DNA from: UBA5336 sp039818165
GTDB lineage: Bacteria; Pseudomonadota; Alphaproteobacteria; Caulobacterales; Hyphomonadaceae
Assembly (NCBI GenBank): GCA_039818165.1
Contig: JBCBUL010000002.1
Location: 62,001 to 126,000 of the forward strand
Length of the DNA: 64,000 bases
Reading direction: 5' to 3'
Below the pieces are notes generated by a model, which made no database searches, had not been told where the DNA came from, and saw nothing but the letters and a program-made list of their open reading frames with translations. Shown in pieces: positions 17,601 to 26,099 of this stretch (its first letter is position 1; each line of letters begins with the position of its first letter). The position numbers and the translations under genes were made by a program.

Positions 17601-17768
17601 AACAAGCTCGAGTCCCCGGCGCAATGCGGCAGCCCGGCCGGCCTCGTCAAAGTGTAGCGCCTCAATCAGGCCCGCCACATGGGCTTCTTCGTCCACAAAT
17701 TTGTGCGCGTCCAACTCGTCCCAGTCTATTGAAAAACTGTCTGTTGTGGCTGGGATAGGCTGGGGCAT
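14616..17768 (-). CDS. putA: Bifunctional proline dehydrogenase / P5C dehydrogenase PutA
   Basis: A 1050-aa enzyme that oxidises proline to glutamate in two FAD- and NAD-dependent steps. The PRODH barrel occupies ~160-480 (VKLSALHPRYD, RLVKGAYWDTEIKHAQ, FATHNAHTL, YQRLHGMGE, RVYAPVGEHEDLLPYLVRRLLENGA). The ALDH half spans ~540-1040 (SPWNFPLAIFTGQIAAALAAGN, AFTGGTTTAK, catalytic Cys in GQRCSALR). It is short compared with the ~1300-aa PutA of E. coli. It has no N-terminal ribbon-helix-helix repressor domain, so it should not autoregulate. AGGAAAAG lies 8 nt before ATG 17768. The gene is divergent from the glycosyltransferase, with a 108-bp shared region. Confidence 0.96.
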   Translation of the reverse strand: MPQPIPATTDSFSIDWDELDAHKFVDEEAHVAGLIEALHFDEAGRAAALRRGLELVEKARRAGRRKGMMESFLEEFGLSNSEGLALMCLAEALLRVPDAETRDELIAEKIRSGDWGSHRGQSESWLVNASTWGLMLTGRVIGAPNSAQKGPRAYVSSLVRESGEPVIRAAMMQAMRIMGEQFVLGRSVEAAMKRGARMVTRGEAAHFSFDMLGEGARTAADAERYFAAYERAIEAVAATDSGPAAPEAGSGVSVKLSALHPRYDALHEARVMAELYPKLLHLCTMAAQANINLCLDAEEADRLVISLKLLERLCAAPELDGWTGLGLAVQAYQKRALGVVETVVDLARRSRRRLMVRLVKGAYWDTEIKHAQEMGFPNFPVFTTKPGTDLSYLACAKALLQAAPDIYPQFATHNAHTLAAVERLAEAAGGPDFEYQRLHGMGEALFAAAEAGTRVRVYAPVGEHEDLLPYLVRRLLENGANTSFVHAFLDPDVPVEQVVEDPLSKLEAGPRRHPQIPTPPRLYGPNRRNSTGLDLSISSVRDGVRRAISDMKGGPVIEAAPMIARGAGSGGPVTRQHNPAETSIVMGTVRNASAKEVETAAEDGARVQPVWDQRGGPARAEILRAMADGLEESSSRLIALMARETGKTLQDGIDEVREAVDFCRYYATEAEAKFALPERLPGPAGETNHLSLHGRGVFGCISPWNFPLAIFTGQIAAALAAGNTVIAKPAEQSPLVAQEAVKIFRKAGLPEDVLALLPGDGESVGAAISKAGPLSGLAFTGGTTTAKIINRTLAERDGAIVPLIAETGGLNAMFVDTTALREQVIDDVIHSAFGSAGQRCSALRLLFLPHETADMLIDGLKGAMDELKVGDPCEIDTDVGPVIDAEARGVLEAHIETMRTEATLLKQIDISDIADRGHFFGPALIELKSLDQIDHEMFGPILHVLRYDPDDVAKTGADLMAKGYGLTLGIHSRLESFWREVTRACPVGNTYINRSMTGAVVGVQPFGGEGLSGTGPKAGGPHYLARFATERTVTNNITAQGGDPELLSLT

Positions 17769-17876
17769 GGCGATCTTTTCCTAGGGGTCTTTCCGCGAGA
17801 CCATACTGCACCAGAATTTGCAACACAGCGCGATCCTTTGTATCGCCCGTGAGGCGGGAAAACCGGCGAGGCTGTA

Positions 17877-18992
17877 ATGAAAATCATGCTGGTCACAGAC
17901 GCATGGGACCCACAGGTCAATGGCGTCGTGACAACGATGAAACGCGTTATCGCTGAGACGGAGGCCATGGGCCACGAATGGGCGATCGTGTCCCCAGCCG
18001 ATGGATTCCCGACAATCCCCCTGCCGACCTATTCGGAAATCAAGCTGGCGCTCTTTGCCCGGCGTAAGATTGAGGACAGGTTTCACGAGTTTGAACCTGA
18101 CGCCGTCCACATCGTCACCGAAGGCACGCTGGGCATGGCTGCGCGGGCCATGTGCATCAAGCTCAAGCATCCATTCTCGACCGCCTATCACACACGGTTT
18201 CCGGAATATGTCTCCGCACGCATGCCGATCCCGGTGAGTTGGGGCTACAGTTTTGTGCGCTGGTTCCACAAATACTCCGGCAAAGTGATGGTGCCGACGC
18301 CGTCCATGGTCGAGGAACTCGATGGACGCGGCTTCCGCAACACGGTCGCCTGGTCGCGCGGAGTTGATACGGAACGTTTCCACCCTTCCAGACGCGTTGA
18401 GGAAGGCGCCGAGGGCGATCCGTTCGAAGGCCTGCCACGCCCGATTTTCATCAATGTGGGCCGCGTGGCGGTCGAGAAGAACATTGAGGCTTTCCTCACG
18501 TGCGACCTGCCCGGTAGCAAGGTGGTGGTCGGCGACGGTCCCCATCTGGAAACGCTGAAGCAAAAGTTTCCGAACGCGACCTATACCGGCGCCAAATTTG
18601 ACGACGAATTGGCGACAATGTTCGCGAGCGCCGATGTCTTTGTCTTCCCAAGCCTTACCGACACGTTCGGCCTCGTGGTTCTTGAAGCCATGGCATCTGG
18701 CACCCCAGTATCGGCATTTGACGCGACAGGCCCGCGTGACGTGATCCCGGGCTCTGGCGCCGGGCTGATCGCCAAGGACGCATCCGGCCTGGCTGAGGCT
18801 TCAATCGGCTGCCTCGACCTTAACCGTGCCCGCTGCCGTGAATATGCTGAAGGGTATAGCTGGCGCGCCTGCGCAGAAGATTTCGTGGAAAACCTGCAAC
18901 CTCTCCCGGCGCCAGAACACAAACGGTTCTGGCAAAAGATCCGACTGATCCGCCGCGGCCGCAACGCGAAAGCCAGCGAACCCAGCGTTTAA
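17877..18992 (+). CDS. Family 4 glycosyltransferase
   Basis: A 371-aa GT-B glycosyltransferase. The N-terminus MKIMLVTDAWDPQVNGVVTT and AYHTRFPEYV region match the MgtA/SqdX-type GT4 group that transfers hexoses to diacylglycerol or mannosyl lipids. The nucleotide-sugar domain carries FINVGRVAVEKNIEAFL, VGDGP and the EX7E-type signature as FPSLTDTFGLVVLEAMASG, with Asp in place of the first Glu. It is cytosolic or membrane-associated. It starts the same-strand run into otsA (81 bp downstream). The acceptor is unknown; a glycolipid acceptor is an inference from subfamily resemblance. Confidence 0.85.
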   Translation: MKIMLVTDAWDPQVNGVVTTMKRVIAETEAMGHEWAIVSPADGFPTIPLPTYSEIKLALFARRKIEDRFHEFEPDAVHIVTEGTLGMAARAMCIKLKHPFSTAYHTRFPEYVSARMPIPVSWGYSFVRWFHKYSGKVMVPTPSMVEELDGRGFRNTVAWSRGVDTERFHPSRRVEEGAEGDPFEGLPRPIFINVGRVAVEKNIEAFLTCDLPGSKVVVGDGPHLETLKQKFPNATYTGAKFDDELATMFASADVFVFPSLTDTFGLVVLEAMASGTPVSAFDATGPRDVIPGSGAGLIAKDASGLAEASIGCLDLNRARCREYAEGYSWRACAEDFVENLQPLPAPEHKRFWQKIRLIRRGRNAKASEPSV

Positions 18993-19073
18993 GATCAACC
19001 GCGCCCAGATAGGATTCGGCAGGCGTACCGAAGCGCACTACAGTTTCATGAAATGGGGTGACATGAGGACGCC

Positions 19074-20447
19074 ATGGGACGACTGATCGCTGTATCAAAC
19101 CGAACCGCAGCCGACCCGAGCGCACGGGCTGGCGGTCTGGCCGTCGCCGTTTGGGAATCCCTGAAAGAAACCGGAGGCATCTGGTTTGGCTGGTCCGGCG
19201 AAGTGGTGGAGGAAGCACCGCGCGGCGTGGAAGTGGTTCGCGATGAGGGCGTGGAATTTGTCCTGACCGACCTGACGGAGCAGGAACACCACGACTACTA
19301 TCTAAGCTACTCAAACTCCACGCTCTGGCCCATTTTCCACTACCGGATCGATCTCGCCTCCTTCGATTCCGATGCGTTCAACGCGTACGCCACCGTCAAC
19401 CAGAAGATCGCCAAACTCGTGGCAGACCGCGTGGAAGATGGCGACACGGTCTGGGTCCATGACTACCACTTCCTCCTGCTTGGAGACTATTTGCGACGCA
19501 GCGGCTGGGAAGGCCCGATTGGCTTTTTCCTGCATATCCCGTTTCCGCCACCTGAAGTGTTTCGCGCCTTGCCGGAACACCAGTGGATTGCCCGCGCCAT
19601 GTGCAGCTATTCCGTGCTCGGCTTTCAATCCAAGCAGGACCAGCTGAACTTCATCCGATACCTGGTTGAAGACTGTAAAGGCACCGCCCTGGACAATGAC
19701 GTCGTCGAGGTGTTTGCGACGAAGGTGAAGGTCGCGTGCTACCCGATCGGGATTGATGCCGAGAGCTTTGCGGCTGCCGCGGGATCGGAGAATGCACAGA
19801 TTGCATCTGAGCGGATCGGCCGGTTTCTGGGCGGGCGATCCCTGGTAATCGGCGTTGACCGTATGGACTATTCCAAGGGACTACCGGAACGGTTTGAAGC
19901 CGTTGGAAAATTGTTCGACGACTATCCCGAGCTCCACGGAAAAGTCTCGGTCACGCAGGTCGCGCCGCCGTCCCGCAGCAAGGTCGAGGAATATCGTCAA
20001 TTGCGCCAGCAGCTCGATTCCCTGGCGGGGCGGATCAATGGCGACTATGGCGACCTCGACTGGATTCCGCTGCGCTATCTCGCCCGCTCCTACGACCGGG
20101 AGGAGTTGGCGGGCCTCTTTCGAACAGCCAGTGTCGCGCTGGTCACCCCCCTGCGCGATGGGATGAACCTGGTGGCGAAAGAGTTCGTCATGGCCCAGGA
20201 CCCCGAAGACCCCGGCGTCCTCATCCTGTCGGAATTCGCCGGCGCTGCTGAACAGCTCACCGCGGCGCTAATCGTGAACCCACACGACACCGGCAAGCTG
20301 GCCGAGACCATCAAGATGGCGATCGAAATGCCGCTGGAGGAGCGCCTCATGCGTTGGCAACAATTGCGCGAGATCGTCACAAATCAGGACGTGCGCTGGT
20401 GGCGCACCCTGTTTCTGAATGATCTGGTTGATCTGCCCACCGGTTAG
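19074..20447 (+). CDS. otsA: Trehalose-6-phosphate synthase
   Basis: A 457-aa GT20 enzyme that joins UDP-glucose and glucose-6-phosphate. The family hallmarks are clear: LIAVSNRTAA at the N-terminus, AGGLAVAVWESLKETGGIWFGWSGE, VWVHDYHFLLLGDYLRR, GFFLHIPFPPPEVF, VDRMDYSKGLPERF, and LVTPLRDGMNLVAKEFVMAQ near the C-terminus. ATG 19074 has GAGG five bases upstream. Five bases separate its stop from otsB. The product is dephosphorylated by OtsB to the osmolyte trehalose. Confidence 0.96.
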   Translation: MGRLIAVSNRTAADPSARAGGLAVAVWESLKETGGIWFGWSGEVVEEAPRGVEVVRDEGVEFVLTDLTEQEHHDYYLSYSNSTLWPIFHYRIDLASFDSDAFNAYATVNQKIAKLVADRVEDGDTVWVHDYHFLLLGDYLRRSGWEGPIGFFLHIPFPPPEVFRALPEHQWIARAMCSYSVLGFQSKQDQLNFIRYLVEDCKGTALDNDVVEVFATKVKVACYPIGIDAESFAAAAGSENAQIASERIGRFLGGRSLVIGVDRMDYSKGLPERFEAVGKLFDDYPELHGKVSVTQVAPPSRSKVEEYRQLRQQLDSLAGRINGDYGDLDWIPLRYLARSYDREELAGLFRTASVALVTPLRDGMNLVAKEFVMAQDPEDPGVLILSEFAGAAEQLTAALIVNPHDTGKLAETIKMAIEMPLEERLMRWQQLREIVTNQDVRWWRTLFLNDLVDLPTG

Positions 20448-20451
20448 CGCC

Positions 20452-21177
20452 ATGACTGCAAAGCCCTCTTCCTTGCCGCCACTGACGGATCAGGTCGCCC
20501 TCTTCCTGGATTTTGACGGCACGCTGGCGCCCATCCAGGACGATCCCGAAACGGTTGCCCTGCCGAAGGGTGGCGGCGATCTGCTTGAAGGGCTGGCACA
20601 CCGTCTGCGCGGTGCTCTGGTCGTCATCAGCGGGCGCGATATTCGCGATCTCAGCAAGCGAGTGCCCCACACGCTCTGGCGCGCCGGCGGACACGGGCTG
20701 GAAACCTGCGCGCCCGGCGAAGCGCCCGGCTCTGAACCACCCGCTGGTCCCATTGCCCTCGCAAAATCCCTAGCAGGTATCGTCGCCGAGCATCCCGGCA
20801 CGCGTCTTGAACCCAAGGGTGCCGTGTTCGCCATCCATTACCGTGCAGCGCCGCAGCAGGGACCATCCCTTCAAGCGGCGCTCGCGCCGATTGCGAGCGA
20901 AACGGAAGACTACAAGCTGCAAAGTGGAAAAATGGTGTTCGAGCTGAAACCCACCGCCGCCAATAAGGGCAAAGCCCTGGCCCGCATCATGGCGCTGCCC
21001 GACTTTGCGGGACGAACGCCGATTATGGTCGGCGATGACACGACCGATGAAGACGCCATGACCGTCGCGGCGCAGCTCGGCGGACATGGGATCAAGGTCG
21101 GCGCCGGAGACACCGTTGCCCACCATCGTGTTGATGCGCCGGAGGATGTATTCGCCTGGCTGAAGGAGTGCGCATAA
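20452..21177 (+). CDS. otsB: Trehalose-6-phosphate phosphatase
   Basis: A 241-aa HAD-superfamily phosphatase (HAD-IIB). Motif I is LDFDGTLAP, with the Asp20/Asp22 nucleophile pair. Motif II is VVISGRDIRDL. The C-terminal metal site is VGDDTTDEDAM. ATG 20452 is chosen because the longer frame to 20419 overlaps otsA. It completes trehalose synthesis with OtsA. Its TAA overlaps the ATG of the GH15 gene by one base, so translation is coupled. Confidence 0.95.
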   Translation: MTAKPSSLPPLTDQVALFLDFDGTLAPIQDDPETVALPKGGGDLLEGLAHRLRGALVVISGRDIRDLSKRVPHTLWRAGGHGLETCAPGEAPGSEPPAGPIALAKSLAGIVAEHPGTRLEPKGAVFAIHYRAAPQQGPSLQAALAPIASETEDYKLQSGKMVFELKPTAANKGKALARIMALPDFAGRTPIMVGDDTTDEDAMTVAAQLGGHGIKVGAGDTVAHHRVDAPEDVFAWLKECA

Positions 21178-22949
21178 TGAGCGGTGGCCTGGAACTCGGC
21201 ATTCTCGGAAACGGCACCGTCGCCGCCCTTGTTGACGCACGGGCTTCCGTGACGTGGATGTGTCTGCCGCGCCTGGATGGGGAGCCCATATTCAACACCC
21301 TGCTCGGCGGAAACGGAGCCTTCACCGTTCAACTGGACGGCCTTTCCAAAAGCCATCAGAGCTACGTCAAGAACACGGCGATCCTCGAGACCATCCTCGA
21401 AGCCGAAGACGGCTCAAGTGTGCGCGTGACGGACTTCGCCCCGAGATTTGAAGATCGCGGGCGCATGTTCCGACCGGCCTCGATTGTTCGAATCATCGAA
21501 CCCATTCGCGGCATGCCAAAGATCACCGTTTCGGTGCGCGCGGAAACGGGCTACGGCGCCACTGCCATGCAACGACGTCGCGGCGTAACCCATATCAGCT
21601 TTGAAGATGAAGCCAGCGGGTTCCGCGTTACGACGAATGCACCCGTATCCTACGTGATGGATGAACGGGAATTTGTTCTCGATGGCCCGATCAGCTTTAT
21701 CCTTGGTCCCGACGAGTCCCTGTCGGACAATCCGGTGGACATGGCCGCAAACTGGCTCCAGCGCACCCAGAATAATTGGCTCGATTGGTCTCGCCGTCTG
21801 GCAACGCCGCCCGAATGGCAGGATGCCGTTATCCGCGCCGCGATCACACTGAAACTTTGCGTCTATGAAGAAACCGGCGGCATTGTTGCGGCGCTGACCA
21901 CATCGATTCCAGAGCATGAAGGCTCCGAACGCAACTGGGATTACCGCTTCTGCTGGTTGCGCGATGCCTATTTCACCGTCACGGCGCTGAACCGGCTTTC
22001 GGCTGTTGGAACGCTCGAAAGATACCTGGCCTATCTGCGCAACACCGTGGCCCAGACCAAGGGCGGGCATATCCAACCCGTGTTCGGCATCGCGCTGGAA
22101 AACGATTTGTCTGAGTCCTTTGCCGACGCCCTGCCCGGCTATCGCGGGATGGGCCCCGTTCGCGTTGGCAACCAGGCCGCCGAGCACATCCAGCACGATG
22201 TCTATGGTCACGTCATTCTCGGCGCGAGCCAGGCTTTCTTCGACGAGCGCCTGTTCGCCAAGGCCGGAAAACTCGAATTTGAGCATTTCGAACAGGTCGG
22301 CGAGCGGGCCTACCAAGTCTACCTAACCCCCGATGCCGGGATCTGGGAGTTCCGCGGCATCGCCCACATTCACACATCTTCGGCGATTATGTGCTGGGCC
22401 GCTTGCGACCGCCTCGCCCGCATCGCGGAGCATCTGGACCTGAAAGACCGCGCTGATCTTTGGCACAGCCGTGCCGGAGAAATGCGAGATATCATCTTAG
22501 AGAAAGCCTGGAGCGAGGAGCGCCAAGCCTTCACAGGTGCCTTCGGCGGAGATGCGCTGGATGGCTCGGTTCTGCTAATGGCGGAGATTGGGTTCATCGA
22601 CCCAATGGACCCAAGATATGTGAAGACGGTGGAGCGGATCGACGAGGAATTGCGCGAAGGCAACCATGTCTACCGCTACCGCGTCGAAGACGATTTCGGG
22701 AAACCCAAGACCGCCTTCACCGCCTGCACATTCTGGCACATTGATGCGCTTGCGCGGATCGGGCGCAAAGACGATGCCCGTGCCATGTTTGAGGCCGTGC
22801 TCGCCAAACGCACGTCCCTCGGCCTGCTCTCTGAGGACATCGATACGCAGACGGGCGAGCTCTGGGGCAATTTCCCCCAGACCTATTCCATGGTCGGCAT
22901 CATCAACGCGGCTGCGCGCCTCAGCCAGTCCTGGGAAGAAACGGTCTGA
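21177..22949 (+). CDS. GH15 family glycoside hydrolase (glucoamylase/trehalase type)
   Basis: A 590-aa protein from ATG 21177, with AAGGAG eight bases upstream and one base overlapping the otsB stop. The N-terminal beta-sandwich begins GILGNGTVAALVDARASVTWMCLPRLDGEPIF. The (alpha/alpha)6 barrel shows WDYRFCWLRDAYF (from residue 254), the candidate catalytic acid Glu391 in GIWEFRG, and a second Glu near LWGNFPQTYSMVG. GH15 members include glucoamylases, glucodextranases and trehalases. Coupling to otsAB makes trehalose, or a trehalose-containing product, the likely substrate (inference). There is no signal peptide, so action is probably cytosolic. Confidence 0.88.
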   Translation: MSGGLELGILGNGTVAALVDARASVTWMCLPRLDGEPIFNTLLGGNGAFTVQLDGLSKSHQSYVKNTAILETILEAEDGSSVRVTDFAPRFEDRGRMFRPASIVRIIEPIRGMPKITVSVRAETGYGATAMQRRRGVTHISFEDEASGFRVTTNAPVSYVMDEREFVLDGPISFILGPDESLSDNPVDMAANWLQRTQNNWLDWSRRLATPPEWQDAVIRAAITLKLCVYEETGGIVAALTTSIPEHEGSERNWDYRFCWLRDAYFTVTALNRLSAVGTLERYLAYLRNTVAQTKGGHIQPVFGIALENDLSESFADALPGYRGMGPVRVGNQAAEHIQHDVYGHVILGASQAFFDERLFAKAGKLEFEHFEQVGERAYQVYLTPDAGIWEFRGIAHIHTSSAIMCWAACDRLARIAEHLDLKDRADLWHSRAGEMRDIILEKAWSEERQAFTGAFGGDALDGSVLLMAEIGFIDPMDPRYVKTVERIDEELREGNHVYRYRVEDDFGKPKTAFTACTFWHIDALARIGRKDDARAMFEAVLAKRTSLGLLSEDIDTQTGELWGNFPQTYSMVGIINAAARLSQSWEETV

Positions 22950-22952
22950 CCG

Positions 22953-25900
22953 CTACTCCGCTGGTGTTGCTTCGGCGTTCGCCTCAGCCTCAAGTTGGCG
23001 CGCGACATCTCCCGGCGAGCCGGACCCGCGCGCGATCAGGGCATAGGCCGTCGGTACAAACAGCACCGTGACGACGACTGCAGCGACGACGCCGTATAGA
23101 ATGACGACACCGATTGCGCTCCTGGTTTCTGCTCCAGCCCCGCTCGAGAGAATCAGAGGCAGCGCCCCGGCCGCTGTGGTCAGTCCTGTCATCACGATGG
23201 GACGCAGGCGCGCCATCGCCGCTTCCTTCAGGGCGGCGTGGAATGGCTCGCCCTGATCGCGGAGCTGATTGGCAAACTCCACGATCAGAATGCCATTCTT
23301 CGCCGCCAGGCCGACCAGCATGATCAAGCCAATCTGGGTATAGATATTGAGACTGTTGCCGGTCAGCCAAAGCCCCAGCAAACCGCCAGCGAGGGTCGCC
23401 GGAACGCAGAGCATGATGATCACGGGGTGGCGATAGCTCTCAAACTGAGCCGCCAAAACGAGGAAGACAATTACGAGGCCAATGACAAACACAAACAGGA
23501 TGGACGAGCCAGATGTCTTGAAATCCAGGGACTGCCCCTTGAAATCAATCGTCGCCTCCATGGGCAACACATCGCGGGCGGTCTCCTGCATCGCGTCGAG
23601 GACTTCGCCCAGCGAAGCCCCGGGCGCGAGACCCGCTTCAATCGTGATGGCACGCACCCGGTTGTAGCGGTTGAGCGTGGGGCTGTCGGCAATCGCCTGA
23701 ACCGAGATCAGGTTTGACAGCGGGATCAGTTGGGCAGAGCGGGCAGAGCGAACATAAATGTTCTCCACATCGTTTGGCGTGTTCTGATCGGAGCGCAGTC
23801 CCTCCAGAATGACATCATACTCTTCGCCATTTTCGATGTAGGTGGTCACGCGCCGAGAGCCGAGCATGGTCTGCAGCGTGCTGCCAATGTCCGCGACGGT
23901 CACGCCGAGGTCGGCGGCCCGGTCATAATCCACCTTAATCCGGTATTGGGGTTGGGTTTCCTTGTAGTCCCAGTCGATATCGACCAGGCCCGGATTGTTC
24001 TCTTCCAACGCCGCGACATAGGTATCGCGCCACTGTGTGAGGACTTCATAGCTCGGGCCGCCGATCACGAACTGGACGGGCTTGCCGGTGCCCCCGCCCA
24101 GCCCCTGGCGCATTCTCGCGAACCCGCGCACACCCGGAAGATCCGAGAGGCGGCGGTTGATTTCACCGATGATTTCATCCGCGGGTCGCCGCTCGCTCCA
24201 GTCATTCAGGACCACGATCGTGAACGCCTGATTGAATGACGAGGATCCAAAACCCGGCGCGCGAATGAGGAGGCGGTTTACTTCAGGCGGATTCCCATCC
24301 TGGCTCTCCGTGTATGGCAGAAGGCGCCGTTCAATCTCATCTATGTATCGCTCCATATAAGCGTAAGACGCGCCCTGGGGACCGCGCACAGCGACGAAGA
24401 ACGCGCCGCGATCTTCCCGCGGGACGTACTCTTCCTCCACGGTTTGAGACAGCTGCCAGGCGCCAGCGAAGAGGCTCAAAAGCAGCACACCCATTAGGAT
24501 TGGCCGCAGGATGATCCGGTCAAGCAACCAGCCGTAGCCCGACCGAATGACTCCAAAGCCGGTGTCCACGGCGCGCGGGATCGCCGAGAGGAGCGAGGTC
24601 TTTTCGCTCGAGGGTTTGACCAGTTTAGACGCCATCATCGGTGTCAGGGTCAGCGCGAGCAAACTGGAAAAGACGACCGCCGCTGAAATGGTCAGGGCGA
24701 ACTCCGTAAACAGGCGGCCCACATCGCCTTGCAGGAAGGTGATGGGCACGAATACCGCCACAAGAACAAGTGTTGTCGCGACAACGGCGAAGCCCACTTG
24801 CCGTGTTCCCCTGAAGGCGGCCACGAGGGGTGTCTCACCATAGGCTTTCATTCGCCGGGAGATATTTTCCAGCACAACGATGGCGTCATCCACGACGAGC
24901 CCGATCGCCAGAACCAGCGCCAACAAGGTCAGCAAATTGATCGAAAGTCCCAAGGCGTAAAGCACGATAAAGGTGGCGACGATCGATATCGGAACAGTGA
25001 TCGCCGGAATGATTGTGGCTCGCAGGCTCCCCAGAAAGAGGAAGATCACAAGCGTGACCAGACCAACGGCAATGAGGAGTGTGTTGAACACTTCGCGGAT
25101 CGACGCCGAGATAAACACTGAGCTGTCGAAGCTGCGCGCAATGACCATGCCCTCTGGCAAAGTCTCATTCAGACGGTCCGCAAGATCTTTGGCGGCGTTC
25201 GCCACGTCGACTGTGTTGGCGGTGGATTGTTTCACAATACCGAGGCCCACCATGGGCACGCCGTTGCCGCGGAACATGTTTCGGTCTTCGACGGTGCCGC
25301 GTTCGACCCACGCCACATCCCCCAGCCGAACAAGGTAGTCATCGCCTTCGGCAATCACCAGTTCGGCAAAATCCTGGGGCGTTTGAAAGGTCCGGTCGAT
25401 GCGCACCGTGTAGGCTCGCGTCTGGGATTCGATTTGGCCCGCCGGCGCTTCGATATTCTCCCGGCGCAAGGCCTGCTCAATGTCGTTTACTGTCAGGCCG
25501 CGGGCGGCGAGCGCGCGCCGGTCGATCCAGACGCGGAGCGCATAATTTCGCGAGCCTCCAACGCGTACGCGGGCAACCCCGTCCAGGGCGGAGAAACGGT
25601 CGACCAGATAGCGGTCGGCATAGTCTGAAAGCTCTGGCGTCGTCAGGTTTTCAGCCGCCAGATTGAGCCAGATGATCACGTCATCATTGGAGTCCGCCTT
25701 CTCGACCTCTGGCGGGTCAGCTTCTTCCGGAAGATTGTCCAGGACGCCCGAGATACGGTCACGGATATCATTGGCGGCCACATCAATGTCCTGGTTCACG
25801 CCAAATTCGATTGAGATGCGTGAGCGGCCATCGGAGGAATTGGAGTTGATGAAGCGAATACCCTCAACCCCAGCAATCCTGTCTTCGATCACCTGGGTTA

Positions 25901-26087
25901 TACGCGTTTCCACAACATCCGCGGACGCCCCCGCATACCGCGTATCCACCGTCACAATTGGCGCATCAATGTCGGGATATTCGCGCAGGCTCAGCCGGTC
26001 GAAGGCAACGACGCCGAAGATCACAAGGACCAGGGCGATCACCGAAGCGAAGACGGGTCTTTTGACAGCGGTATCCGACAAGAGCAT
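22953..26087 (-). CDS. RND (HAE1) efflux pump inner-membrane transporter
   Basis: A 1044-aa AcrB-like proton-driven exporter. There are twelve predicted membrane segments and two large periplasmic loops (after TM1 and TM7). The N-terminus RPVFASVIALVLVIFGVVAF and the TM4 proton-relay pair in GLVVDDAIVVLENISRR are family hallmarks. GLAAKNGILIVEFANQLRDQG and AMARLRPIVMTGLTTAAGALPL are the matching C-terminal motifs. It is the last gene of the OMF-MFP-RND run. It ends 3 bp from the convergent GH15 gene without room for a separate terminator. Substrates are probably hydrophobic drugs or detergents. No adjacent TetR/AcrR regulator is visible. Confidence 0.95.
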   Translation of the reverse strand: MLLSDTAVKRPVFASVIALVLVIFGVVAFDRLSLREYPDIDAPIVTVDTRYAGASADVVETRITQVIEDRIAGVEGIRFINSNSSDGRSRISIEFGVNQDIDVAANDIRDRISGVLDNLPEEADPPEVEKADSNDDVIIWLNLAAENLTTPELSDYADRYLVDRFSALDGVARVRVGGSRNYALRVWIDRRALAARGLTVNDIEQALRRENIEAPAGQIESQTRAYTVRIDRTFQTPQDFAELVIAEGDDYLVRLGDVAWVERGTVEDRNMFRGNGVPMVGLGIVKQSTANTVDVANAAKDLADRLNETLPEGMVIARSFDSSVFISASIREVFNTLLIAVGLVTLVIFLFLGSLRATIIPAITVPISIVATFIVLYALGLSINLLTLLALVLAIGLVVDDAIVVLENISRRMKAYGETPLVAAFRGTRQVGFAVVATTLVLVAVFVPITFLQGDVGRLFTEFALTISAAVVFSSLLALTLTPMMASKLVKPSSEKTSLLSAIPRAVDTGFGVIRSGYGWLLDRIILRPILMGVLLLSLFAGAWQLSQTVEEEYVPREDRGAFFVAVRGPQGASYAYMERYIDEIERRLLPYTESQDGNPPEVNRLLIRAPGFGSSSFNQAFTIVVLNDWSERRPADEIIGEINRRLSDLPGVRGFARMRQGLGGGTGKPVQFVIGGPSYEVLTQWRDTYVAALEENNPGLVDIDWDYKETQPQYRIKVDYDRAADLGVTVADIGSTLQTMLGSRRVTTYIENGEEYDVILEGLRSDQNTPNDVENIYVRSARSAQLIPLSNLISVQAIADSPTLNRYNRVRAITIEAGLAPGASLGEVLDAMQETARDVLPMEATIDFKGQSLDFKTSGSSILFVFVIGLVIVFLVLAAQFESYRHPVIIMLCVPATLAGGLLGLWLTGNSLNIYTQIGLIMLVGLAAKNGILIVEFANQLRDQGEPFHAALKEAAMARLRPIVMTGLTTAAGALPLILSSGAGAETRSAIGVVILYGVVAAVVVTVLFVPTAYALIARGSGSPGDVARQLEAEANAEATPAE

Positions 26088-26099
26088 AGCGTCGTCGCC

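Noticed and set aside
14526..17657. 1043-codon open frame antisense to putA
   Set aside because: It lies entirely opposite PutA, which has full family motifs. It is Arg/His/Gln-rich and has no domain; GC-rich codon bias leaves such antisense frames open.
17786..17802. GGTCT...AGACC inverted repeat before putA
   Set aside because: Only 5 bp per arm; too short to call an operator without comparative data.
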